Assembly (NCBI GenBank): GCA_905373295.1
Contig: CAJPSJ010000043.1
Location: 1-10,995 of the forward strand
Origin: an uncultured Campylobacter sp.
GTDB taxonomy: Bacteria; Campylobacterota; Campylobacteria; Campylobacterales; Campylobacteraceae
Reading direction: 5' to 3'
Length of the DNA: 10,995 nucleotides
Each line of letters starts with the position of its first letter. The first letter of the stretch is position 1. The notes beneath the pieces were generated by a model. That model was not told the DNA's origin. It searched no databases and saw only the letters and a list, made by a program, of their open reading frames with translations. The position numbers were made by a program, and so were the translations under genes. Shown here piece by piece: positions 1 through 6,095 of this stretch.

Positions 1-3
1 ATG

Positions 4-9
4 TATAAT
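4..9 (+). promoter_or_regulatory. Probable -10 box of the ahpC promoter
   Basis: A perfect TATAAT lies 34 bases before the ahpC start codon and directly follows a TG. That matches the sigma-70 -10 element of Campylobacter promoters, which rely little on a -35 box. Transcription would start near base 15-17 and give a leader of roughly 30 bases. The window begins only three bases upstream, so any -35 element or Fur/PerR operator would lie outside and cannot be judged. Confidence 0.5.
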
Positions 10-43
10 CGCCATCATAAATTTTATTAACAAGGAGAAACAA

Positions 44-640
44 ATGATAGTAACCAACAAAGCCGTTGATTTCACGGCAACTGCGGTTTTAGGCAACAAC
101 GAAATAGTTGAGGATTTCAACCTCTATAAAAATATCGGCGAAAAAGGCGCGGTCGTATTCTTTTATCCAAAAGATTTTACCTTCGTCTGCCCGAGCGAGA
201 TCATCGCGTTCGATCACAGATATCAAGATTTCAAATCCAAAGGTATCGAAGTTATCGGCGTTAGCTGCGATAGCGAATTTACGCATCTTGCATGGAAAAA
301 TACTCCGGTAAACGCAGGCGGTATCGGCAAAGTGCAGTTCCCGCTAGTTTCGGATATCACAAAAGATATCGCACGCAGCTTCGACGTGCTGTTTGGCAAC
401 GCCGTAGCGCTTCGCGGCAGCTTCCTACTTGACAAAGACGGCACCGTCCGCCACGCCGTCATCAACGACCTACCGCTTGGCAGAAACATCGACGAGATGC
501 TAAGAATGGTCGATACGATGCTATTTACCAACGAGCACGGCGAGGTCTGCCCTGCAGGCTGGCACAAAGGTGACGCAGGGATGAAAGCAGATCCTAAGGG
601 CGTCGCGGATTATCTAGGCAAAAATGCGAGCAAACTATAA
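44..640 (+). CDS. ahpC: 2-Cys peroxiredoxin AhpC/Tsa (alkyl hydroperoxide reductase)
   Basis: This is a cytoplasmic thiol peroxidase that reduces H2O2, organic hydroperoxides and probably peroxynitrite. The protein is 198 aa, the usual length of the AhpC/Prx1 class. The peroxidatic cysteine is C49 in the PxxxTxxC motif (P42, T46, C49), the conserved active-site Arg is probably R124 in ALRGSF, and the resolving cysteine is C169 in GEVCPAGW. It is therefore a typical 2-Cys enzyme working as a head-to-tail dimer. A GGIG stretch (residues 92-95) stands where sensitive peroxiredoxins carry GGLG, which hints at a tendency to over-oxidise. No AhpF reductase is next to it; in epsilonproteobacteria the thioredoxin system usually supplies electrons (family knowledge). 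The start is fixed by AAGGAG at 32-37, six bases before the ATG. The sequence closely resembles what I recall of C. jejuni AhpC. It appears to be transcribed alone. Confidence 0.97.
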   Translation: MIVTNKAVDFTATAVLGNNEIVEDFNLYKNIGEKGAVVFFYPKDFTFVCPSEIIAFDHRYQDFKSKGIEVIGVSCDSEFTHLAWKNTPVNAGGIGKVQFPLVSDITKDIARSFDVLFGNAVALRGSFLLDKDGTVRHAVINDLPLGRNIDEMLRMVDTMLFTNEHGEVCPAGWHKGDAGMKADPKGVADYLGKNASKL

Positions 641-739
641 GTTGTAAAATTCTTCGCGCGAGCGTACGAATTCTAATGCTAACCGCGTAAAGTTTAAATT
701 TAGCCTTGCGCGGGCTATTAAAGCTCGCAAAGCTTTCTA

Positions 740-778
740 AATTCCGCTGCCAAAATTTTAAGTCGCGGCGGCGGAATT
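740..778. repeat. Imperfect inverted repeat, possible ahpC transcript end
   Basis: AATTCCGCTGCC at 740-751 pairs with GGCGGCGGAATT at 767-778, giving a 12-bp stem with one G-U pair and a 15-nt loop. It lies 100 bases after the ahpC stop codon. No T-run follows on either strand, so it may act as an mRNA 3'-end stabiliser or a weak terminator rather than a classical intrinsic terminator. Its right arm runs into the tandem repeat that starts at 775. Confidence 0.45.
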
Positions 779-807
779 CCAAAAATTCCAAAAATTCCAA
801 AAATTCC
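775..807. repeat. 9-bp tandem repeat, about 3.7 copies of AATTCCAAA
   Basis: Three complete copies of AATTCCAAA (775-783, 784-792, 793-801) and a partial fourth (802-807) follow each other without a mismatch. The array is non-coding on the plus strand and about 125 bases before the protease start codon, so copy-number change could occur by slippage without breaking a gene. It is too far upstream to alter the spacing of the promoter near 901. Confidence 0.9.
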
Positions 808-900
808 GTTTCTTGAAAATCTACAAGTAAAATTTCAAATCCTTGGCAAAATTTCATCCATAACAAAGCTCGCAAAATCATACTTTAAACTAGCTTTTGT

Positions 901-906
901 TACAAT
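901..906 (+). promoter_or_regulatory. Probable -10 box of the protease-transporter operon, inside an inverted repeat
   Basis: TACAAT lies 27 bases before the protease start codon and suits a Campylobacter sigma-70 -10 element. It overlaps the right arm of an inverted repeat: TAACAAAGCT at 861-870 against AGCTTTTGTTA at 892-902, with one unpaired base. The overlap could mark a regulator site or may simply be a chance hairpin. No recognisable -35 hexamer is present, as is normal for this group. Confidence 0.45.
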
Positions 907-933
907 CGCAAGTTTTTAAATCCAAGGACAATT

Positions 934-3675
934 ATGAAAAAGCTTATATTTTTTATCTCCGCCCTGCTTTGCTCTTTGAGCCTTTACTCCGCAGACGCTA
1001 ACCCGGATGCGCCGCTTAAGCTCGATCCTAGCGTCGTGCACGGCGAGCTGGCAAACGGCGTGAAATTTTATATCCTCAAAAATGACGTGCCAAAAAATAG
1101 CGCGCTTTTTTACCTCAACGTAGCCGCAGGTAGTGTTGATGAAAATGACGACGAGCAGGGCTTGGCGCATTTCGTCGAGCATATGGCATTCAACGGCAGT
1201 GAGCACTTCGATAAAAACGAGCTAGTCCACACTCTGCAGCGCCTTGGAGTGAAATTCGGCGCCGATCTCAATGCACAGACTGGCTTTGAAAACACCACCT
1301 ACAACATCCAAGCCCAAGTAAGCGACGAGACGCTAAAGGACATATTTTTGGTGCTGCGCGATTATGCAGGCGGCGTGAAATTTGACGAGAACGAAACGCA
1401 AAAGGAAAAAGGTGTAATCTTAGAGGAAGCAAAAAAAGGCTTTGAGAGGCGCTTTTACGAAAAGCGTGCTACATATTTATACCCCAATTCCATATTTTCA
1501 AGACGCTTTCCGATCGGACAAAATGAAATCATCAAAGGCGCCACCGGCGAGCAACTAAAAAAATTCTATGCGCGCAACTACCTTCCTAGCGCCATTAGTA
1601 TCATAGTCGTGGGCGACGTAAACGTTGAGCAGATTAAAAACCTAATCAAGCAAAATTTTAGCTCTCTTTCTGCGCACGGCGAAAAAATCCCGCGCGATCT
1701 TAGCCTACGCTCATTTGAAGGCGGGCTAGCAAGCACCGTAGAACCTGAGCTCGGCACTAATGTTGCTAGCGTGCTTTACGCAGGCAAATATGAGCCGCTA
1801 AGAAGCTACGGTGCACTTAAGAATGAGTGGCTGCAAGCCTACGTATCGAGGCTGATGGAGCTTGGATACGACGCGATGAATGTAAATGCCAAAATTCCGC
1901 TTAAAGCCTATTTCGGCTCGGACGATCTGTTTAAAAACCGCAGACTATACAGCATAAGCGCGAATATTTTTAATTTCGACGCCAACGCCACATTAAATAG
2001 TCTTTTTAGCGCGATCAAAGGGGTGCGCGAACACGGATTTAACAATGACGATTTTGATAGCGTTAAGGCGGAATTTAAACATCAAGTGCAAGCCGATCTA
2101 CTTAAGAACGATACACAAAGTGCGCAAATAGAGGCACTACTTGATTTCGTACAAAACGGCAATGTAAAGCTTAGCAAGCAAGACGAGCACGATCTAAGCC
2201 TCAAGGCCTTAGAAGAAATAACGCTAGCAGATGTTAATAAATTTTTCTCAAAGATAACGGATGGAGCGAGATTTACGGAGATTATCTCAGCAAAGGATTT
2301 GGGCATTAGCCAAAAAGATGCGGAGTTGCTCTACGAAAAAGCGGTGCCGTTTAATTTCGCTGCTTCAAAGCTTACTTCCAAGCAACTTGCGGGAGCAGAT
2401 TTAAAAGAGACGGAATTTAAAGCACAAAAAGGCGCTAGCGGCACTGAAATTTTGGAGTTTAAAAACGGCGCGAAGGTAATTTTAAAGCCTCTTAAAAGCG
2501 AGAAAAATAAAATCGCCCTCGCAGCCATTAAAAAAGGTGGCTACGCGCATTTCGGCAAAGCTCGTGGCGAAATTCTAACCGCGCTGCTAAACTCGGGCAC
2601 CATAGGCGAGCTAAACGAATACGAGGCGGGACGCTTGACCTCAAAATTTGATTATAAGCTAAGATTTAGGATGGATGACGCGGACTGCGGTTTTAGAGGC
2701 GCAGGGGCGGATTTGGAGGCGATGGCACACGAGCTTTACGCAAGATTTAGCGAGCCGCTAATTCATGCAAGCTCACTTACCAAATACAAAACCGACGCGC
2801 TTTCGGCGATCGCGCTGCGCGACGAGACGGCGGAATTTAAATTCGGCGAGCAAATTTTAAAATCGCTATATTCAGGAGATACGGCTCGCAAGCAGCCGCT
2901 TAGTGCAGATGACGTAAAGAGCGCAAATCTTGCCGATTTACAGCGCGATGCGGATGAAATTTTTTCAGGTGCTGGAAATTTTATCTTTGTGCTTAGTGGC
3001 GATTTTGAGCCTGCACGCGCAAAACAAATTCTAGCTAAATATATCGGCAATCTAAAGTCCGGCACAAGCAGCGCTACGCCTAAAACTTTGATGCTAAATA
3101 CTTCTAGCGGCGAGATTGTGCAAGATTACGGCGATAGTGATAAAAGCGAAGTTCGGATGATTTTTTCAAACTATGAGCTGCAAAATTTCGACTTTGCAGA
3201 CACTTATAAATTTCAAGCGTTAAAAAGTGTGCTAAGCAATCGCATCGTCGAGCAGATCCGCGAGGCGCGCGGACAAATTTACTCGGCGATGGTGCATAGC
3301 GCCTATGTGCGTGAGCCACAAATCGCAGCGAGCTTGAATGTATCGTTTTCTACCGAGCCGAAAGACGCCACTACGGTTGCAGCAAGCGTGAGTGAAATTT
3401 TAAAGCAGATTGAAAACTCGGGCGCAAAAGATAGCGAGCTTTCAAATTTTAAAAAAGCGCAAATTTTATCGACCAAAAGAGCTGCGCAGACGAACGATTT
3501 TTGGCTTGCTAATATCACTGCGCATGAGCTTTACGGCTATCCGCTCTATGACGAAAAAAGCTACGCGGCAAGCATAAATGCAGTAAAAAGCGCGGACGTG
3601 CAAAAAGCCGCGCAAATGCTAAGCGATAGGCTATTTACGGCGATTTTAAATCCAAAAAGCTCCGAGAAACGCTAA
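934..3675 (+). CDS. pqqL: Exported M16 family zinc metalloprotease, PqqL type (double length)
   Basis: A 913-aa protein with an N-terminal signal peptide (KK, then a hydrophobic stretch at about 4-18, probable cleavage after ADA at 20-22), so it should act in the periplasm. The inverted zinc motif HxxEH is H79-F-V-E82-H83, within GLAHFVEHMAFNGSEHF. E158 and E165 are the likely downstream conserved glutamates, one of them the third zinc ligand. An M16 C-terminal-type domain follows from about residue 205. The second half (about 500-900) repeats the fold but has no HxxEH at the equivalent place (near 533-555), and it carries the conserved R776...Y783 pair in REARGQIYS. This is the usual layout of a clamshell M16 protease with one active half. 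E. coli PqqL and Pectobacterium FusC are periplasmic relatives linked to ferredoxin iron piracy, but no TonB-dependent receptor is visible here, so that role is not implied. AAGGA at 924-928 precedes the ATG. The stop codon overlaps the next gene's start, which suggests an operon. PQQ synthesis is unlikely despite the name. Confidence 0.92.
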   Translation: MKKLIFFISALLCSLSLYSADANPDAPLKLDPSVVHGELANGVKFYILKNDVPKNSALFYLNVAAGSVDENDDEQGLAHFVEHMAFNGSEHFDKNELVHTLQRLGVKFGADLNAQTGFENTTYNIQAQVSDETLKDIFLVLRDYAGGVKFDENETQKEKGVILEEAKKGFERRFYEKRATYLYPNSIFSRRFPIGQNEIIKGATGEQLKKFYARNYLPSAISIIVVGDVNVEQIKNLIKQNFSSLSAHGEKIPRDLSLRSFEGGLASTVEPELGTNVASVLYAGKYEPLRSYGALKNEWLQAYVSRLMELGYDAMNVNAKIPLKAYFGSDDLFKNRRLYSISANIFNFDANATLNSLFSAIKGVREHGFNNDDFDSVKAEFKHQVQADLLKNDTQSAQIEALLDFVQNGNVKLSKQDEHDLSLKALEEITLADVNKFFSKITDGARFTEIISAKDLGISQKDAELLYEKAVPFNFAASKLTSKQLAGADLKETEFKAQKGASGTEILEFKNGAKVILKPLKSEKNKIALAAIKKGGYAHFGKARGEILTALLNSGTIGELNEYEAGRLTSKFDYKLRFRMDDADCGFRGAGADLEAMAHELYARFSEPLIHASSLTKYKTDALSAIALRDETAEFKFGEQILKSLYSGDTARKQPLSADDVKSANLADLQRDADEIFSGAGNFIFVLSGDFEPARAKQILAKYIGNLKSGTSSATPKTLMLNTSSGEIVQDYGDSDKSEVRMIFSNYELQNFDFADTYKFQALKSVLSNRIVEQIREARGQIYSAMVHSAYVREPQIAASLNVSFSTEPKDATTVAASVSEILKQIENSGAKDSELSNFKKAQILSTKRAAQTNDFWLANITAHELYGYPLYDEKSYAASINAVKSADVQKAAQMLSDRLFTAILNPKSSEKR

Positions 3676-4643
3676 TGTTCGTTTCATTTTTTAAAAGCAA
3701 AAAATGGGCAATTTTAGCATATACAGGGCTAGTATTTTTGATCGCTATCAATTGGTACCAAACTACGCTGAGCGTGCGTTTCAACGAATGGTATCGCGTA
3801 TTTTATGATTTGTGTCAAAACGTAGATCGTCATACGTTAAACGATTTTTACGTGCAGATGAGGGTCTTTTTATGGATAGCGATGCCTGCCGTAGCGGCGG
3901 CGATTTCGGAGCGATACGTGGCGCGAATTTGGGCATTTAAATGGCGAGAGGCGATGACCTTTTCCTATTTTTCATACTGGAAAAAGGTAAGTAAAGATAT
4001 CGAAGGAAGCTCGCAGCGTATCCAAGAAGACATCTACCGCTTCTCAAAAATCATCGAAGATATCGGCACGCGCGTACTTTCGGCGGCGATGACTCTTTTT
4101 GCATTTATTCCCGTTTTGTGGAGCCTTAGCGAGAAAGTACCTTTTGAGGCGCTCAAAAAAATTCCCGGCTCTCTCGTATGGATCGCACTTGCAGTAAGCA
4201 TCGGCGGACTGATAATTTCTTGGCTAGTAGGTTGGTTTCTGCCTAGGCTTGAATACAACAATCAAAAGGCGGAAGCTGCGTTTCGCAAAGAGCTGGTTTA
4301 TGCCGAGGAGAATAAAGCGGAATATGCGAGCGAAGAGACTACAAAGACGCTATTTGGCAAACTAAAGCACAACTATTACAGGCTATTTTTGCACTACTGC
4401 TACTTTGATTTATGGCTAAATTCTTTCTCGCAAATCCTAGTTATCGTGCCCTATCTCATAATGGGACCGGGGCTTTTTACTAAGGCGATTACGCTTGGAG
4501 TGATGATTCAAGTAGGTAATGCTTTTAACCAAGTACGCGGTAGCTTTAGCGTTTTTATCGATAACTGGACGACGATCACGGAGCTGCGTTCAATCCATAT
4601 GCGACTTAAAGAGTTTGAAAAAAATATCGACTACAAGGGCTAG
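3675..4643 (+). CDS. sbmA: SbmA/BacA-family inner-membrane peptide transporter (short form)
   Basis: A 322-aa polytopic membrane protein related to E. coli SbmA and rhizobial BacA, proton-driven importers of proline-rich and other antimicrobial peptides and of peptide-like antibiotics. Family signatures include IEGSSQRIQEDIYRF (109-123), FIPVLWSLSEKVP (144-156), the stretch LEYNNQKAEAAFRKELVYAEE (192-212), and the C-terminal QVRGSFSVFIDNWTTITEL (286-304). Hydrophobic segments lie at about 11-28, 64-82, 134-152, 166-189 and 252-281. E. coli SbmA is 406 aa; this protein begins at the position of roughly its 85th residue and so lacks the first one or two helices. The first residues MFVSFFKSKK resemble the true SbmA N-terminus, which suggests a naturally shorter form rather than a broken gene. 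No ABC ATPase domain is present, so it is not the longer BacA-related ABC type. The ATG overlaps the protease stop codon (TAATG), indicating translational coupling. Substrate is unknown. Confidence 0.9.
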   Translation: MFVSFFKSKKWAILAYTGLVFLIAINWYQTTLSVRFNEWYRVFYDLCQNVDRHTLNDFYVQMRVFLWIAMPAVAAAISERYVARIWAFKWREAMTFSYFSYWKKVSKDIEGSSQRIQEDIYRFSKIIEDIGTRVLSAAMTLFAFIPVLWSLSEKVPFEALKKIPGSLVWIALAVSIGGLIISWLVGWFLPRLEYNNQKAEAAFRKELVYAEENKAEYASEETTKTLFGKLKHNYYRLFLHYCYFDLWLNSFSQILVIVPYLIMGPGLFTKAITLGVMIQVGNAFNQVRGSFSVFIDNWTTITELRSIHMRLKEFEKNIDYKG

Positions 4644-4661
4644 ATAAAATTTCGCCCGCAC

Positions 4662-4715
4662 CTTGCGGCCCTAGATTTCGCTTTTTAAATTTAAAGCGAA
4701 ATTCCGGGCCGCAAG
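4662..4715. terminator. Long inverted repeat, probable bidirectional terminator
   Basis: CTTGCGGCCC (4662-4671) pairs with GGGCCGCAAG (4706-4715), and inside it ATTTCGCTTT (4675-4684) pairs with AAAGCGAAAT (4693-4702). The result is a 20-bp stem interrupted by one 3x3 internal loop, with an 8-nt AT loop. It sits between the stop codon of the plus-strand transporter gene (4643) and the stop codon of the minus-strand small gene (4736), where two transcripts converge. The following bases on the plus strand (CTTTTAAAATTT) form only an imperfect U-tract. Confidence 0.75.
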
Positions 4716-4735
4716 CTTTTAAAATTTCTACGCTT

Positions 4736-4840
4736 TTACTGCTCTCTTTTTTCTTGATGAGTAATGTTTAGCTTTATAAATTTATAGCTTCCTACGAGCA
4801 AGATTATCCAAATCGCGATGAAAACTAAAGATTTGACCAT
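4736..4840 (-). CDS. Unannotated 34-aa single-helix membrane protein, possible cytochrome bd accessory subunit
   Basis: The minus strand encodes MVKSLVFIAIWIILLVGSYK, continuing with a polar, charged tail that ends in QEKREQ and TAA. Residues about 4-19 form one hydrophobic helix with a Trp inside, followed by a basic/acidic tail, so a single-pass inner-membrane protein is expected. A clear Shine-Dalgarno, AAGGA, stands six bases before the ATG. It is the last open frame on the cydB strand, 147 bases after cydB and just before the shared terminator. Size, topology and place match CydX (37 aa, E. coli) and CydS (33 aa, Geobacillus), small subunits that stabilise cytochrome bd haems. I see no convincing sequence similarity to either, so the link to the oxidase is inference from position. 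It is too short for most gene callers. The alternative is an unrelated small membrane protein or a chance frame; the good ribosome binding site and hydrophobic pattern argue against chance. Confidence 0.68.
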   Translation of the reverse strand: MVKSLVFIAIWIILLVGSYKFIKLNITHQEKREQ

Positions 4841-4865
4841 TTTTAATCCTTAAAATTTTTATAGT

Positions 4866-4988
4866 GCGGCGCGCAAAAAGTGCCGCCGATATGAAATTTA
4901 ACCAAGCGCAAAAGCACGCAGTGCCGCGCACGCGAGCAGCTTCTCGCCGCCACACGACGCGCAAAAGCCGCGCTAGAGCGGGCGCGCC
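4866..4988. repeat. GC-rich spacer with three copies of a GCGCAAAA...GCCGC motif
   Basis: On the plus strand GCGCAAAAAGTGCCGCC (4871-4887), GCGCAAAAGCACGCAGTGCC followed by GCGC (4906-4929) and GCGCAAAAGCCGCGC (4959-4973) are variants of one motif. GCGGC at 4866-4870 can pair with GCCGC near 4882-4886 to form a hairpin. The bases 4901-4988 are about 70% G+C by hand count, well above the neighbouring DNA. The stretch lies after the cydB stop codon, within the expected cyd transcript. Open minus-strand frames here give Arg/Ala/Cys-rich peptides that look non-coding. Confidence 0.6.
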
Positions 4989-6094
4989 TAATAATGCTCG
5001 TTTGAAAGCCCCTCTTTATCGAGTTTTTTAGCATCCATCAGCCACCAAACGTAGCTAATATAGCCCAGCACGAAAGGCACTAGAAACGACACGTAAAACA
5101 TCGTCTTAAGCGTATAGAGGCTCGAGCTTGCGTTGCTTATCGAAAGCGAGCTTTGCAGGTCGAAATTTGACGGATAAAACGCCGTGTTATTTAGACCCAG
5201 GATCAAAAATACGCTCGTTACCGCGCATACGACGCCCACGCCGTAGAAAAATACTCCGCGCACGCTGCTTGTAAATGCGCCTTTGAATATCCCCACCAAC
5301 ACGAGCACGACGCCCAGCAGCAGCAAGACTAGCGCAGCAGGTAGGCTTAGGTAATTGTGCAGATACTTAGAGCTCTCGAGGCTTACGACGCCGCCGGCGC
5401 CTACTGCATAGCCCTGCTTTAGCAGAACCCACGCCAAAAATGCGATGAAAAATACCAAAAACGCGCTAGCGTTAAATTTAAGCGAAGCTTTGAGCTTAGC
5501 GATCATTTCTGGCTCTGCTATGTTATTCATCAAGTATAAGCTCGCTCCAGTTCTGGCGCAGAAAAATAGCGCAAACCCCAAGATATAATTAAACGGATTT
5601 GCTAGTGCCTCAAGCCCACGAGCAGGGTTTTTCCACTGCACAAAATTATTATCGCCCAGCGCAAACTCGCTGCCGCTAAAAAGCGTCGAGACGATGATGC
5701 CAAGCAGGATCGTGCCCAGCGAGCCGTTTATGAAAAGAAAGGCTTCATAGGTTTTAGCGCCCAAGAAATTATCGGGCTTTTTTCTGTATTCGTAAGCGAC
5801 GGCTTGGATTATGAAGCAAAAAAGCAGAGCCATCCACGCCCAATACGCCCCGCCGAAGCTGGTCGCATAAAATAGCGGAAACGCCGCAAAGCACGCTCCG
5901 CCGAACATAACGAGCGTAGTAAACGTAAGCTCCCATTTCTTGCCGATGGAATTTATTATAAAATCCTTCTCGGTCTCATTTTTCGCCAGCGTAAAAAGCA
6001 GCGTCTGACCGCCCTGCACGAAGAGCATAAAAACCAAAATTCCGCCCAGAAGCGAAACCACGCACCACCAATAAATTTGAAAAATTTCGTGCAT
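4988..6094 (-). CDS. cydB: Cytochrome bd quinol oxidase subunit II
   Basis: CydB is the structural partner of CydA in the inner-membrane bd oxidase, which oxidises quinol and reduces O2 to water with high oxygen affinity. The protein is 368 aa, close to the usual 335-380, with about nine hydrophobic helices. The N-terminal family region is visible: an initial helix (11-33) ending in VQGGQTLLF, then KKWELTFTTLVMFGGACFAA (52-71), PLFYATSFGG, and AYEYRKKPDNF (100-110), aligning with the E. coli [20 protein letters not shown] region. The start ATG follows the cydA stop with a single base between (TAAgATG), and AGGA lies just before that stop, so the two subunits are translationally coupled. The C-terminus ends in a short polar tail (DKEGLSNEHY). 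Haem ligands reside in CydA, so none are expected here. Whether this is a cyanide-sensitive bd or a CIO-type oxidase cannot be read from this subunit. Confidence 0.96.
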   Translation of the reverse strand: MHEIFQIYWWCVVSLLGGILVFMLFVQGGQTLLFTLAKNETEKDFIINSIGKKWELTFTTLVMFGGACFAAFPLFYATSFGGAYWAWMALLFCFIIQAVAYEYRKKPDNFLGAKTYEAFLFINGSLGTILLGIIVSTLFSGSEFALGDNNFVQWKNPARGLEALANPFNYILGFALFFCARTGASLYLMNNIAEPEMIAKLKASLKFNASAFLVFFIAFLAWVLLKQGYAVGAGGVVSLESSKYLHNYLSLPAALVLLLLGVVLVLVGIFKGAFTSSVRGVFFYGVGVVCAVTSVFLILGLNNTAFYPSNFDLQSSLSISNASSSLYTLKTMFYVSFLVPFVLGYISYVWWLMDAKKLDKEGLSNEHY

Positions 6095-6095
6095 C

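Larger units (their letters stand above)
641..933. other. Gene-free spacer between ahpC and the protease operon
   Basis: This stretch of 293 bases has no supported gene. It contains an imperfect inverted repeat (740-778), a 9-bp tandem repeat (775-807), a short hairpin (AAAGCT at 720-725 with AGCTTT at 731-736) and the promoter and ribosome binding site of the downstream protease gene. No strong terminator with a T-run was found for ahpC. The minus strand is open for 95 codons across 594-881, but that frame is low-complexity where it crosses the tandem repeat and I do not call it a gene. Confidence 0.6.

Noticed and set aside
594..881. 95-codon minus-strand open frame after ahpC with EFLEFLEFLEF
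   Set aside because: The pattern is produced by the 9-bp tandem repeat. The rest is not protein-like and the frame overlaps the 3' end of ahpC.
967..972. Cys13 in the protease signal peptide as a possible lipoprotein lipobox
   Set aside because: The residue before Cys is Leu, the Cys is inside the hydrophobic core, and an ADA cleavage site follows, so signal peptidase I is more likely.
934..3675. Role of the M16 protein in PQQ biosynthesis suggested by the pqqL name
   Set aside because: No pqqA-E genes are nearby, and characterised PqqL relatives are periplasmic proteases not needed for PQQ.
4782..5034. Two minus-strand frames of 60 and 63 codons across the GC-rich spacer after cydB
   Set aside because: Arg/Ala/Cys-rich composition dictated by GC-rich repeats, overlap with cydB or the better-supported 34-codon gene, and no good ribosome binding site.
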